Part shown: piece by piece, positions 1 to 11,489 of the stretch
Position numbering within the stretch: the first letter of the stretch is position 1
How the letters are laid out: each line of letters starts with the position of its first letter
Made by a program: the position numbers and the translations under genes
Source: Oegoconia quadripuncta
Taxonomy: Eukaryota; Arthropoda; Insecta; Lepidoptera; Autostichidae
DNA: 64,000 nt
Direction: 5' to 3'
Assembly: GCA_949316235.1 (NCBI GenBank)
Contig: OX438755.1
Location: 21,909,151-21,973,150, forward strand
Notes under the pieces: generated by a model
Databases searched by the model: none
Told to the model about the DNA's origin: nothing
The model's input: only the letters and a program-made list of their open reading frames with translations

Positions 1-658
1 TCATCGAGTGAGAGTCATCTCACATAATATAGAGCGTGAAAAGGAAGTTTCAAGTTGCAAGATGCATGCGTTAGGTGCTGGTGGGGGGGGGGGGGGGCAG
101 TAACAGCTCACTGCGACCCAACGACGACATAACTCATGGAGGCGCGAGGACCGGGGACGGCGGGCGCCGTGGGCAAACGGTGCAATAAGACGTTACACCT
201 CTTTGCAGTTCAACCTGGCCGTAAGTTTATAAATTGCAGAATGAAGTTGCTCAGGAGAATAGTGTTACATGAAAAGTGAGCCGGCAGCTATGTAAGGGAC
301 CACTTGGTAAGGGTTTGTAATTATCTAGTCGGAGAGTAAGCTTAGCTGTGAAGTATTGTGATTTTAAATAATATTTCATATCAAACCCTCGCAAACGGAA
401 ATGGTAAGTGGGTCACATCAACGACAATAAATATGTATGTGTGTATTAGGCTAAGTGTAGTGACGTAAATTAGAATAAGTTATAAATATAAGACAATGCA
501 ATATTGAAGACGGATTTGACGGGCAGAGCACTCCCGCGCTCGCCAATCCCGCCCGGCGACGCTGTAAAAAGCCTATCGGCTTGAAAGTAACTGCCTGCTT
601 AAAAAAGAAAATATATTGAAGACGAATTAATACATAGATATATAGAAGAGAAACCTAC
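1..658. other. Left edge, no gene recognised
   Basis: AT-rich non-coding DNA with short GC-rich islands. A run of 15 G lies at 83-97, a place where read or assembly length is often unreliable. I see no repeat family that recurs elsewhere in the window and no credible exon. Confidence 0.5.
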
Positions 659-759
659 AACCTTGCAATCTTCAAGAGCAGAGTGAATCGGCATTCGACC
701 ACATCGTCACTTTCCATCAGGTGAGATTGTGGTCAATGGCGTATCCAGTGAATCAAAAA
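659..759 (+). repeat. LINE-D 3' end, 5'-truncated
   Basis: About 100 bp matching the 3' end of the LINE seen more fully at 17,589-17,778. It shares the 'ttcaagagcagagtgaat' segment and the 'ctttccatcaggtgagatt' segment, then ends in a short A-rich tail. It is too short to code for anything and is a typical 5'-truncated retrotransposed copy. Confidence 0.7.
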
Positions 760-1388
760 GCCTATTCTCCATTACACCAAATCTCACGGCCCTGTGCCAG
801 TAGCATCCAATGAGATCACTGTGCGATGTCATTGGACCAATGGGCCGGTGGTCTGCCCACTGTTCAATACCGGTAATTTCAAATAATTCGTCGAAGTAAT
901 ACTGGCGGCTTTGCATTTAAAAAAAATCTGAAATATAGCATGCAACAAATAATTAATTAGGGGTAAGTACTTCATGTTTTCTATGGAAAATCTTAGTTTG
1001 AAGATGAAAGAAGGTACTTCTTGTATTAATTATCTTTGCATACGGTATATGTAAGTAAATGCTTGGCTGACATACCATAAACAATTAGGTATAATTTTAT
1101 GAAAAGAAACTTCAAAGCGCCGCGCGAGCTCTAAGGCTGAGCTCCGCCCGGCGGCGCTAATTCGATTAACTTAATCTTAATGACAAATACCGGCTAAGTG
1201 CGTATCGTATGAGGCGCAATATGGTTCTGTGGTCAGAAAATTACGTTTTAAAATATAAAATTATTCGTGCAATTCATTCAGGTCAGTTTCTATGATAGAC
1301 CCAACTACATATAACACCTTGGTCCGCTATCACTCGTAACAGTAGTTTTTTTTATTTATACTACTATTGTTAATGCTTTTTAAGCCAA
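760..1388. other. Non-coding, nothing recognised
   Basis: AT-rich sequence with one GC-rich patch near 1,115-1,160. I find no exon, no tRNA-like box and no copy of the repeat families described elsewhere in this window. Confidence 0.4.
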
Positions 1389-1535
1389 GTCGGTAGTTTA
1401 CAGGGGCAGCTTATAAAGACTGACACAAATCCACCAATGTGCACTTGGCGCATGTGGTAAGTTATGACCCATACTTAGTGAGAGGAGGCTATGCCCAATA
1501 GTGAGGACGTATAAAGCTAATGATGATAATATTTT
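1389..1535 (-). repeat. Dispersed repeat family E
   Basis: The reverse complement resembles 6,410-6,595 and 51,835-52,015. Common blocks are the 'cctcctctcacta' area, the call for a 'tatgg' motif, and 'ccgacttggctt' at the far end. The family class is unknown; it has no coding capacity and could be a SINE body or the 3' part of a LINE. Confidence 0.5.
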
Positions 1536-1718
1536 CCCCTGTGCCGAATTTATCTATAAAAATACACCCGTTATTAGTGCAAACCTCCTCTACTGGTAGC
1601 TTGTATCTAGGTAAGGTTTCCTTGGAAGAGATCGCTGTTAGCTGCCTATTTGTGCGATTAATGATGTACGCTGTAATCTTTATGGCCGTGGGGACCGGGT
1701 GCTCACACTCTTTTTAGG

Positions 1719-1871
1719 GAGTTATCTGAGCGTCTGATTGATGCATCCCACGATCGGAGGACTGGCCAATACTTTGGTCACAGATTCAGCCTTGCTATAC
1801 AGCGAGGCAACGCGGCCAGCCTTCTGGGTACCATTCCACCAATCAGGGACTTGGGTCTAGTTTATTTGTGA
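1719..1871 (+). pseudogene. LINE reverse-transcriptase C-terminal stub
   Basis: An open 51-codon stretch ends in TGA followed by a T-rich and A-rich tail. It begins ELSERLIDASHD and ends near LGTIPPIRDLGLVYL, with a central QRGNAASLLG segment. Phrases of this kind occur at the C-termini of non-LTR retrotransposon polyproteins. Nothing of the catalytic RT or endonuclease domains remains, so it is a dead-on-arrival 5'-truncated copy. The LINE assignment is from general resemblance and its position before a tail, not from a search. Confidence 0.5.
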
Positions 1872-2565
1872 TTTTTTTTTTAATAAATTGTATAATTATT
1901 ATTTCCACAGCCTGTAATCTTATATAAACATAACATTTTGGTTCAATACATGTTCTATTTGTTAATTATCAATATAGAGTATTTGATTGATTGATTGGTT
2001 GATTATTTATTTTATAGAACTAATAGACTGCAAGTAAAGCAGCTATGAAATATATACAGACAACAGAAGGATTCCTACTTGAACTACGAAACCCTAAAAT
2101 AATACTTTGGCTAACTTTTTAGGGCTCCATTAGTTTGTGAACTTTAGGCAGCGAAGTGACTTTATTACATCCCGTCAACAATTATGGCTTTGTCAAGACT
2201 TGGCGTGAGAGATGGGTTCGACAGCATTTTATACGGCCATTAACGATATTCAACAGTAGGTTTTCAAAACAGGTGTCATTGGTTCAATTTCCAGCGGGGT
2301 ACATGTTTAGTATAAGGTGTCCCAGCATTTTCCCTCTACTATTCTCAATTACTCCCAACATATTCCTTTTTCCTTTACTATATTTAAAACCTCTTCATAC
2401 GTTTTCTTCTGTGCCCAGCTGCTCCAGCATAACATCTTAATAGCTCCCAATTTTTCCTTGTCTTTAAACCCATACAAAGCAAGGCTCCAAATGTACATTT
2501 AATAAGATTTTGTGAACTCTGCCTGATATTCTGGCTTTAAGCACGATGATTTGATGAAAAACCAT
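1872..2565. other. Non-coding, AT-rich
   Basis: AT-rich, with a 'gattgattgattggttgatta' type run near 1,980-2,010. Two overlapping open frames near 2,156-2,502 have low-complexity hydrophobic translations and no recognisable domain, so I do not call them genes. Confidence 0.4.
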
Positions 2566-2727
2566 AATAGAAGGAAAGAGGGGAAAAGAAAAAGAGGAAG
2601 ACCGAGAATAAGCTACATGCAGCAGATAAAAGAGAAGTTGAACGTCGTGTCGTATCAGGAGGTCAAGAGGAAGGCGGAGAGCAGAGAGATATGGAAAAAA
2701 CTCCACCGACAAGAGCATGGCTCTTAA
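2566..2727 (+). pseudogene. RTE-like LINE C-terminal stub
   Basis: A 54-codon in-frame segment ends in TAA. It carries the basic GKRKRGRPRISYMQQIKEKL stretch and ends IWKKLHRQEHGS. The GRGRPR-type basic motif followed by an amphipathic IKE helix is typical of the extreme C-terminus of RTE-type reverse transcriptases in insects. The same sequence recurs inverted at 5,905-6,071 and as a short piece near 34,650-34,720, so it is an interspersed family. Confidence 0.6.
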
Positions 2728-3317
2728 ATAAGATGATGGTGGCATGTTTAGTGCTCGGTTTGGTTGGATAGTTGGATTAGAACCTTCTATGGACAACAAA
2801 ATTGTTCTATAGGTGCTTATTTAAGTATAGTTAGTACACGAGTACACAAAACAGAAAACAGCTATCAAGTGGTTATAGCAAGGGTTTGTTTTTTTCCATT
2901 TCGCGGCAGGAAACCCTAAAATAATTGCTTTCCTTTTGTAAGCCGTGACATTGGGAGATGTCATCTCACACAATTGTCGACTCGCGAAGTGTTTCTTTTG
3001 AAAGCACTCGATAACAAATCGTCTGCTATTCGTGAGTTGTCGAATAATGGCACGAATTTGTTCTGCAAATACCCGTAATGGACGCTTTAAGGAGGGGCGG
3101 GTCGCGGGGAGCGGGGCAGGGTCACGTGGGCTACAAGTGGGTTAAACACTACTATAAAGCATTAAGTGTCCGAGCACTTCGGAAAGAGCAGTTCTATTAT
3201 ATTTGTTGTTCAAACAAAGACGTCGTACGAGTATATGTCGCAGGCGAATAGTTAAATGGGCACTGAGTTGGATGCCTAGGCAGCATTACATTAATTAAGA
3301 TAGCTCAACGTTCATCG

Positions 3318-3594
3318 TGGTGGGTGGTTGAAAATCTTCGTCTCTACGTTCCTCCTAACTTAACAAAATTCTATAGCCAGTCCTTCAGACTGCAAGCCAC
3401 TCGTCTGTGGAACTCTTTGCCGGAATCTATTAGGAAAGCTCAATCATTAAATATTTTTAAATGTCAAGTCAAAAACCACTACTTAGGTCTCTGAATTTTT
3501 TCTTTTCGTTGACTCCCGCCTCGTGAACATTAGTTGACTATCTATAAGTGCTTCTAGTGATTGTGTTTTATACTATATATTAAGTATTTCTACA

Positions 3595-3633
<39 letters not shown>

Positions 3634-3888
3634 TTATTTATTTATTTATGTATATATTTATATGTATTATGTATATATTTATATAATTAAGTCAATTAAT
3701 ATGATATTATTATTATATTTATGCATGCACCCTACCTGTTTTTCTACCTACAAATGTCCCGTAGCTGTGGGTTGTCTGGAAGACTTTTAGTGATAAGACC
3801 GCCTAATTGTGTTCTATTGTTATCATCAAAATTATTGTAAATTATTTTGCGCAATAAAGAGTATTTGTATTGTATTGTATTGTATTGT
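3318..3888 (+). pseudogene. Jockey/CR1-type LINE 3' end with TATTG tail
   Basis: The first part (3,318-3,494) is an open frame with the hallmark RLWNSLPESIRKAQSLNIFK, the conserved C-terminal block of many Jockey and CR1-group reverse transcriptases, followed by VKNHYLGL and TGA. A 390-bp AT-rich 3' UTR follows, including TA and TTTA microsatellite runs at 3,601-3,660. It ends in an AATAAA-like signal and a short tandem tail of TATTG near 3,870-3,888. The copy is heavily 5'-truncated. Confidence 0.7.
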
Positions 3889-4046
3889 GGTTGAATGTCA
3901 GCCCTTTGGAAACGACTGAATCAAAAGTCGCCAGGTCATTTAGATTTAGTTAATTATCTGCAGCGCCAGCAGCCTGTAACAAATATGGCGTCAGCAGCTG
4001 ATAACTTGTGTGTTGTTTCTTGTTAAAGTAATCCCATCAAAAACAT

Positions 4047-4165
4047 AAATCGCTGTTAGCGATAAGGCCGCCTAATTTGTAGTTTCTATAAGATATTTAA
4101 ATGTACCTTCCTTATTCAAACAATAAAGCGTATTTGATTTGATTTGATTTGATTTGATTTGATAA
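4047..4165 (+). repeat. LINE 3' UTR and GATTT tail
   Basis: About 120 bp similar to the end of the 3,318-3,888 element. It has the 'gataaggccgcctaat' block, then AATAAAGCGTATTT and six or so GATTT units. It is the tail of a related LINE with no coding sequence left. Confidence 0.65.
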
Positions 4166-4204
4166 ATGTGAAAATGGGAGCCAAGTTAAATATGAAGCAT
4201 TGTC

Positions 4205-4480
4205 GCCTTCGCTAACCAAGTTGCGATCAAAATCAAAAAATCAAAATCAAAAATATTTTTATTTCATAAGTTATAAGAATAACATTTGAAGTCGTCATGA
4301 CATACAGTTATCGCTCATTCACTAGGCAGTCTCCCCAGAGAAGAACGAGCAAGAAACTCCAGGGTTGCTCTTTTTAAATAAGTCAATACAAATACAATTT
4401 GAAATACCTAATTGTAAAATTTATGATTCGACAAAGAAAAATAAGAATAAAATATACTGGAATATAACTGGTCCACGAAT
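4205..4480 (-). repeat. CR1-type LINE 3' end
   Basis: On the minus strand this ends in a tandem TTTTGAT-type tail (4,210-4,245 on the plus strand). It shares the 'agaagaacgagcaagaaactc' region (read in pieces) with the longer copy at 15,095-15,690. No open frame remains, so it is a 5'-truncated copy. A further piece lies at 31,468-31,535. Confidence 0.65.
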
Positions 4481-4620
4481 TCTATCATTTCAGGTTCAGA
4501 TTCATTCAGATCTAAATGGATAACAAATTCTATAGATAATTTAATTATAATTCAAACTCTTGATTTCACTTCACTAGTTTTCACATACAGATATTTTAAA
4601 TTAACCTGTTTTGAATTGAA

Positions 4621-4941
4621 GGCAGTCGCCTCCGTGGCTCAAAGTGAACAACATAGGGTTTACGAATCGCGTTCGCGGGTTTGATCCCCGGCGGGGTACA
4701 ATATTTAGTACTCTGTTTGGTTGGTGTTAAATGTCCGTCTGGCTAGCTACCACCATTTGATCTAAGTCTGCCGCTAAACAGCATTGAAAATTGCATTGTT
4801 GTGTTCCGGTTCTCAGAGATAAGATAGCCAGTCCCCCAAATAACTGGGGTTTCCGGGTCAGTACGCTTCCACCTTCAGCTTCATCTTCACTTAACATCAG
4901 GTGTGATTGAGGACAAGTGCTAAGTTGTCCATAAAAAAAGT
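4621..4941 (+). repeat. SINE-A, tRNA-derived, near full length
   Basis: Starts with a tRNA-like head ('gcctccgtggctcaaagtg' as box A, then 'cgggtttgatcccc' as box B). A unique body with 'ctagctaccaccat' and 'agataagatagccagtcccc' follows, then a LINE-like 3' segment ending CATCAGGTGTGATTGAGG and an A-run. It was probably transcribed by RNA polymerase III. This is the commonest family in the window, with about 18 full or partial copies. Confidence 0.85.
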
Positions 4942-5493
4942 CATATCAGTGGCGTACAGAGCGGTTTAGAAACACTAAGACCTAACAATTGTTGTATATG
5001 TGTCGAAGTGGCGAATAAACAGTTTCTTTTTTTCTTTCTAAGACGACACTGCGCCCGCGTTGAGGATTATGGACGGTACAGTCACCGAGTAGACACCTTA
5101 CTACTCGATGGTACCGTCTAGTAAGAGGCGACTGTGTCCCAGCAATGGGGACAAACTCAGCTTTATCCCTGTCTCTCAAGGGACGCACAGAGAACGTCAC
5201 ACGCACTGAGTGTGCCATTCCACTAATTACCCCTTTGACCCGACAATGGCTGTAAAATTCATCGTCGTCGTGGGACCGCTAAATAGGTACTACACTTTTC
5301 CTAACTCGTGTAATTTGTGCAACTCATTAACAACAATATGCTAGGCTATGAGCTGGGAGAGATCCCAAGGCGCCATCTGTATCACTTTTCGTGAGAGAAA
5401 TTACCTTAATCAACAGGCTAGGCGGAAGGAACCTGCTTTCATGGAGTGACTGCAGTCTGACCTGAGGTCGGAGTGTGAGTTTTGTTTCGACTG
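4942..5493. other. Non-coding, possible decayed repeat
   Basis: No exon is recognised. The stretch near 5,040-5,230 has a higher GC content and a short inverted arrangement around 'gagtagacaccttactactc'. I could not match it to another copy in the window. Confidence 0.35.
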
Positions 5494-5624
5494 AACTTTA
5501 CTACCGCGTTCACGTTTACGTGACGATTTGTATGGAGAAATGTGCAGCGCCTCTAGCGGATAGTTTGCAAAACGATTTCTTTCATAGATACTTTTTGCGT
5601 AAACGCGAACGCGATGGTAAAGTT
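5494..5624. mobile_element. MITE with 27-bp terminal inverted repeats
   Basis: The ends 5,494-5,520 and 5,598-5,624 are inverted repeats of each other with 3 mismatches in 27 bases. The motif begins AACTTTAC and ends CGTTTACG. The 131-bp total length and lack of coding potential fit a miniature inverted-repeat transposable element moved by an unidentified DNA transposase. An 86-codon open frame overlaps it and is most likely chance. Confidence 0.65.
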
Positions 5625-5904
5625 AAAAACGAGGCAAAACTCGCACTTCGCACACTGCTGATAAGTAGGCGAGATAAAGCACCGAATTCCAGTAATTGCT
5701 TATTCATCCGTGACTTCAAAGTTCCAAGATTATAAGAATAGGGGAGCACTCGACGTCCGGCAGGGAGTTCCAGTGCCAGACTTTGCTTAACTTTGCTTAA
5801 ATAAATATGCTCTTCGAAATGTATCCTTTAAAACACTGATAGGCAAGAGACGTTGCGCAGTGTGTAGCCTTTAGAGAGTCACTTAAAATTCAATCATCAT
5901 CATC

Positions 5905-6071
5905 TTATTTACGAGCCATGCTCTTTTTGGTGGAGTTTTTGTCCATATCTCTCTGCTGTCCGCCTTCCTCTTGACCTCCTGATACGTCACGACGTTCAAC
6001 TTCTCTTTTATCTGCTGCATCTCTAGATCTTTCTCTTTTTCTTTTCCCCTCTATTCTTCTATTATGGTTTT
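5905..6071 (-). pseudogene. RTE-like LINE C-terminal stub
   Basis: Reverse-strand relative of 2,566-2,727. The basic RKRK region, the MQQIKEKLNVV helix and the EEVKRKA-like segment are recognisable. The copy carries small deletions that break the frame in the GRPR region. Confidence 0.6.
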
Positions 6072-6409
6072 GATGAATTCAAGGCAATAATAATAATTCA
6101 ATAAGTTAAATAATCTGTCAAATAATGTATCTATTGATTTGACATGTTAAGGTGTATTAGTTAATGTACAGTCAGGTTCAAAAGTGCAGTCATCAAGTTC
6201 AAACGATAATTTTTTTTTTGAAAACTTTTTAAGGCCAATATCTACTTCTTGTGTAGTACGACATACTGCACAATAAATAAAGGTTTTATAAATATATATA
6301 TATACAAAAAAAAAAATTTGATATTTTAGGGTTTCGAAAAAAAAATCGTTTGAGCTTGGACTGTGGCTGCAACCTGACTGCGCAAATATAAAATAATAAT
6401 TCATCAACA

Positions 6410-6595
6410 GCCTTAAACGTCCTCACTGTTGGGGCTCGGCCTCCTCTCACTAGGTATGGGCCATAACCCACCATGCGGGCTGTACGGTATGGTGGATTTG
6501 TATCAGACTAGTAGCCACCTGACAGTCAATGTTTTTAAGCTGCCGCTATAGGCCACCGACTTGGCTTAACGACTGCCTTTAATTGAAAACAACTG
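6410..6595 (+). repeat. Dispersed repeat family E
   Basis: Matches 51,835-52,015 in the same orientation and 1,389-1,535 in the opposite one. Shared blocks are 'ggcctcctctcactaggta', 'tagtagccacctga' and 'ccaccgacttggctt'. No coding capacity; class unknown. Confidence 0.55.
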
Positions 6596-6604
6596 CGGCC
6601 GACT

Positions 6605-6738
6605 ATTTTTTTTTAATGCAAAACGGGTTGGTACTTGACCTCAATGACACCTGATGTTAAGTGAAGATGAGGTCGAAGGTGGAAGCGTACTGACCCGGAA
6701 ACCCCAACACATTTGAGGGACTGGCTATCTTATCTCTG
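6605..6738 (-). repeat. SINE-A, 5'-truncated
   Basis: Minus-strand copy retaining the 3' half of SINE-A: the T-run (A tail), the LINE-like segment and the 'gactggctatcttatctctg' block. The tRNA-like head is missing. Confidence 0.8.
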
Positions 6739-7397
6739 TATGTATGTATTTAACCCATGTAAGGTCTGACCGCGACAATTTTCAATTTTGAAAACCATCA
6801 TCGAATAAAGCCTCGTGTAATTTGACGGTCGCGTTTGTACCCCATTCCACATAACTACATCAGTAAATTAAGTAAAAAAAAAACTTGTACATTACGAGTT
6901 CCAAATAAATTTCGCACGATACCTACATGTTGGTGACTGGCAGCTTCACCAGCCAACCTTTTCTAGATAGTTTACTTTTATACCAATTTTGATATTAATT
7001 TCTTTTTATTACTTTTGTCAGTTGAGTATTCAGTATGTTTATTGATATCACTAATATAAAGTACATGCTTACGAGTAAAACTAGGTATTAAATAAATATT
7101 TGTGTCGCCCCGTTGGGGCATGGCAATATTATGTTACATTATTAGAGGTTTATTGATTTATTTTTGATTATTACAGTTTGTTGATTTACTTGTCCGAGTG
7201 CAGTATAAAGCCCTTCAGTTCAGCTCCTTGAGTTTTATTGTATTTAGTTCAGTCGGAGACTCACTAAGAACAGGCCCTCGCCACTTACACTACAAAGCCC
7301 GCAAGTCGCATCACATATCAATCTCCGCGCGGAGCGTGGGTTGATGTTAGTTTTGAAAAAAAAAAAAAAAAACTACGCGAATAGCTTCTACTTCACT
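6739..7397. other. Non-coding, AT-rich
   Basis: No exon is recognised. The sequence includes a 17-A run near 7,355 and some 'tatgtatgt' simple sequence near 6,740. A GC-rich patch at 7,322-7,345 is not linked to any open frame. Confidence 0.35.
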
Positions 7398-7710
7398 TTT
7401 TTTTTATGCACAAGGTTAGCACTTGACCTCAATCACACCTGATGTTAAGTGAAGAATCTCGAAGATATTTATTTGTTAAAAAGATACAGACAGTATTTTA
7501 TTTAAGATTAAGTAGGTAAGTATTTATTTTATTACATTTGAAGAATTATTATTATAGTCTTTTGATTTTAAGTTAATTATTTTCACTTTTTGCACGTATA
7601 TATGTCTATCCTATCGACCCTGTTTTCCTTCACATTTGCAGGGTCTTGCTGGAAGAAATCTCTTTTTGGAGATAAGCTAGTACCTTTTGTACATCCTGTA
7701 TCTAGTATAG
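7398..7710. repeat. Large duplicated block, copy 1
   Basis: Begins with the last 60 bp of a minus-strand SINE-A, then runs through an AT-rich segment into 'ttgctggaagaaatctcttt' and 'gtaccttttgtacatcctgt'. It is repeated at 8,164-8,482 with small substitutions and indels. The final part resembles the 3' end of a LINE (a LAGRNL-like phrase followed by a stop), so the block may be two composite insertions or one segmental duplication. Confidence 0.65.
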
Positions 7711-8163
7711 TGACTTTTATGTGGTCGAAGGTGGTCGGAAGGAAGGAAGGTCGAACTGACCTAATAAGCCCTACTTTTTTTCTCGTGGTAAAAAAACTCA
7801 TCCGGTTTAAAATAACATCGCGAGCTGTGAAGCTTTTAAGAGAATTAATTTTGTTTAGTACAAAGTTTACGTAAAATCCCGACTTCTTAAAGAACTTGGA
7901 CATCTGTCCGAATGGCTCTGCTGCTCCCTCTCTCAATAATTGCCGTCGCATTAACGTTACGATTATTCATGATCTATATAACTATTTAGTGATATTGTTT
8001 GTCGCTTCACTCGCTTCAGAGGAAATGAGAAAGTTTTTGCCGACGCTCCTGAAGGCTGTCCCGGTCAGTCCCCGCAGGCCGGAGACGTTATTGTCATATC
8101 TTGTTCGAAGGGAGCTGTGTTGTTGTATCATAATAACCTTGACGTGTCGTACTTTTGTAGTTA
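7711..8163. other. Spacer between the two duplicated blocks
   Basis: Unique in the window. Two opposing open frames of about 100 codons cover it, but neither shows a domain, compositional signal or splice context that I recognise. GC content is higher near 8,040-8,090. Confidence 0.35.
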
Positions 8164-8482
8164 TTTTTTTATGCACAAAGTTAGCCCTTGACCTCACTCA
8201 CACCTCATGTTAAGTGAAGAATCTTGAAGATATATATTTGTTAAAAAAATACAGACAGTATTTTATTTAATATTAAATAGGTATTTATTTTATTATAATT
8301 TGAAGAATTATTATTATAGTCTTTTGATTTTAAGTTAATTATTATCACTTTTTTCTCAGTTCACGTATGTATGTCTATCCTATCGAACCTGTTTTTCTTC
8401 ACATTTGCAGGGTTTTGCTGGAAGAAATCTCTTTTTGGAGATAAGCTAGTACCTTTTGTACATCCAGTATCTAGTATGTATT
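8164..8482. repeat. Large duplicated block, copy 2
   Basis: Second copy of 7,398-7,710, offset by about 766 bp, in the same orientation. The SINE-A tail, the AT-rich middle and the 'tttggagataagctagtacc' end are all present. Divergence is visible to the eye, so the duplication is not recent. Confidence 0.65.
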
Positions 8483-8525
8483 TAACTTTTATGTGTACTC
8501 GTGTGCAATAAATTAGAAATAAATA

Positions 8526-8726
8526 AGATGAGGTCTAAGGTGGAAGCGTCCTGACCTGGAAATCTGATTTGGGGGACTGGCTATCTTATCTCTGACAACC
8601 GGAACACTACAATTGCCCTACCACCAACCAAACCGAGTAATAAGCATGTACCCCAGTGGAGATCAAACCCACGACCTCTTATTCGTAAATCTATGTAGTT
8701 TACATTGAGCCATGGAGGCGGTTTAA
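8526..8726 (-). repeat. SINE-A, internally deleted
   Basis: Minus-strand copy that keeps the tRNA-like head at 8,650-8,726 (box B reads as a degenerate 'ggtttgatctcc' on the minus strand) and the 3' body. Part of the middle is lost, and the LINE-like tail is cut at the left end. Confidence 0.8.
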
Positions 8727-9104
8727 ATTACAATTAGCGTAGAAACTTGCGATCAGTCCTTGGGTAGGTGACAACTAGTGGCATTTTCATGCTAGTGTAT
8801 ACGTGCTTAGGATACGTTAAATAGTCGGTCCCGGATGTTTTCGATTGAAGGAAAGTCGGTCGTCTGCAGAGGAGTTCGTAAACATTGACTGCTAAGCCAC
8901 TACTCTGACTAAAATTAACCAATCCGCAATCCCTAGTGAAGTAGGGCCGGTAACCTAGTGAGAGGATGCTGAACCCCAACAGTGGGTATATAAACCTGTT
9001 GATGACATGGTAACGTCATTGGTGCGAGGTTGTGCAATCGCCAATGTCCGAGTTAGAGCAAATATTCCTACAAAAAGTCATATAAATAATTTCTTTTTAT
9101 GAAC
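8727..9104. other. Non-coding, family E fragment
   Basis: A short piece near 8,945-8,995 resembles repeat family E ('ctagtgagaggatgctgaac'). The remainder has no feature I can support. Confidence 0.4.
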
Positions 9105-9290
9105 TTTTCGGACACTAACAATCATCTAGTCCCAAACTAAGCAAAGTTTGTACTATGGATACTAGATAACGGATAAACATACATAAATATTTTTATAAAT
9201 TCATCACACAAACATTTACCCCTCGCGGGATTCGAACCCGCAACCGTTGGTTTCGCTGACAGGGTCACTATTCACTACACCAATCGGTCG
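9105..9290 (-). repeat. SINE-B, tRNA-derived
   Basis: On the minus strand the head reads 'ttggtgtagtgaatagtgac' (box A region) and 'gcgggttcgaatcccgcgag' (box B). A body with 'atccgttatctagtatcc' and 'gtttgggactagatgatt' follows, then a 'gtgtccgaaa' end. Other copies are at 9,869, 21,425, 23,350 and 34,963. Confidence 0.85.
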
Positions 9291-9868
9291 TAAGTCATAA
9301 AAAGGCCTTTGTTCAGCAGTTGACTTAACTAGACTGTTATATGTGTATATTATTAACGATATTTTTCGAAATAGTCAAAGTGTAATATTCTTGAAACTTA
9401 TTCAATGTATTGGCATAGAAAGTAACATGAGAGATATTGGATGGATGCCAACAGAGGGGACTCTGACACCGTCTCTATGTGAGACGTCAGCAATCCTCGC
9501 ATGGTGTTTAAATTAAGTGGAACTGTTATGATGCGTACATTGCACCGGCGTAAGTGACGTCACGGCCAACCCTCGCAGTTCCAACATGTTTTGGCGTAAA
9601 TCCAACTCGTCCGCGGGGCGTCCAATCGGGAGCGCGCATGCAAATAACGGGAAACGACTGTTCGCTGACTTCGAGTTCAACTCTAATGCGAGTTCAACTG
9701 CAGCTCGTAACAACTGCAATAAAATAAACCTGTGTGTGTTGCACCGCGACGCCATTTGTGTCTCTCACAGATCCTTCCTTTTGTTACGTGGAGTCGAAAT
9801 AGTGATAGTATTATAATGAACTATAATAAATCTTACATCGAAATTTTGACTTAAATAACATCTGATTA
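9291..9868. other. Non-coding between two inverted SINE-B copies
   Basis: Contains overlapping open frames of 76 and 80 codons on opposite strands near 9,513-9,816. Their translations have no recognisable motif and no evident splice context. I see no repeat. Confidence 0.35.
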
Positions 9869-10085
9869 CCGGTTGGTGTAGTGGATAGTGACCCTGTCAG
9901 CGAAACCAACGGTTGCGTGTTCGAATCCCGCGAGGGGTTAATGTTTGTGTGATGAATACGAACATTTATTCCCGAGTCATGCATGTTTATATAAATATTT
10001 ATGTATGTTTATCCGTTATCTAGTATCTAGTAGCACAAGCTTTGCTTAGTTTGGGACTAGATGATTGGTGTAAGTGTCCGAAATA
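9869..10085 (+). repeat. SINE-B, full length
   Basis: Begins 'accggttggtgtagtggata', with box B 'gtgttcgaatcccgcgag', and ends 'gtaagtgtccgaaat' followed by ATTT repeats. It is inverted relative to the copy 580 bp upstream. Confidence 0.85.
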
Positions 10086-11489
10086 TTTATTTATTTATTT
10101 AGGACTTAGAGCTGAAGACATACAATAGTGGTGCTACTTCCGATATAAGCGATGTTATAAAGTGTGCGAGCGTGACGGGGTATAGTCAGATAATGAGGTG
10201 ACATTAGCAGGTTCGTAGATCCAGAGTTAAGTGGGATCACTTAACACAGGAGGAAAGTAAACGAGCCGCAGTTATTGCCAGCGATTACTTGTGATGATCT
10301 CCGCCCACGGACCACTAACTCATGACGAGCTGATCTACAACTACATATATACGTTAAGGAAGCCGATGTGAAGCGATATAGTTCATAAATAAATTCTAGA
10401 CTAATAATATTTTTAAAAACATGCTGTTAATTCCCTCATGATTATCACATATTGTTCTTGTACAAAGACTATATGTTACTCAACATAGAGTCCATCAAGG
10501 AGTTTCAGCTGGCTCCATCTCCAGACCCTCATTATCATGTGTAATGAAAGTGCTCATCGCAACAAAACAAACTAGGACAAATTCGACTATCTTGCCATTT
10601 GCCATCACCGAGTTCCAGTCGTTACATCCCGGTTTTAACATCAGATCAGCTCGGTGATACCATAACATTTCATTATCGCCGAACTAACATAAATATGGCA
10701 AATTTCAGCTTAATCAGATATCAGTAAGTGGTTGAAAAATACAGACTGGTTTTTCTTGAAAGATGCTTTAAATTTTGCTTGTATATTTTATTTGATCGCT
10801 TTACCGCATGTCTCTGGAATTTGTGAGCCGAATTGATATAAACAAATTCGACTTTATTTTAACTCGTTTAGGTAGGTAGAGTTTATGTTATATTTTGCAA
10901 AGATCAGACGATACGCTCCGGACTACGGAGATATCTTCAGATGTCATTCATGACAAGACATCTCAAAGACTCAATGACTGATATCCCAATTTATCATGAC
11001 TGAACATGATAGCATGACTGAATATGCTATACTTAAGTATAGTAGAAGATCTTAACAATACAATGTAGAGATTATATAAATGCCAGACGTTTGAAAACAG
11101 ACCTCAAACCTGAAAGGACCGCGCTCATTCTACTAATGATTACTTGGACCATATTAATGACCCACATTAAACCAATAGTATCACGCGCATGACGTGAGCA
11201 CGACCCAACTTGATATAGGCAATTAGCAGGGTGCGTGTGTTCCGGCGCCCGGCGTCGTCGCTGTGAATGATGAGCCAACATAGGTACATAAAGCGGCTGA
11301 AGCGTCGGCTCGAGTTGGTCATAAAAATGCTCCCGGCGCGTGGCGAGGGGAGCTTATGCTGGATCCTTTTGAGGTTGATTGCGTATTGTTCTTCCGTCTT
11401 TGAGAGGCGTCGGAAAGTAAATGTGCTGCTTGAAAACTTCAGTTGATATTTGATGATTCTTGTAAGCTTTAAGCTCAATTGGGCGAGTA
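10086..11489. other. Non-coding, 1.4 kb
   Basis: No exon is recognised. Near 10,980-11,035 the phrase 'catgactgaa' is repeated with small changes. Three overlapping minus-strand frames at 11,072-11,563 run through the end of a dispersed repeat and are not credible as protein. Confidence 0.4.

Noticed and set aside
9105..10085. tRNA-like boxes A and B at many places
   Set aside because: These are heads of tRNA-derived SINEs; the bases after box B do not close an acceptor stem and each is followed by a SINE body.
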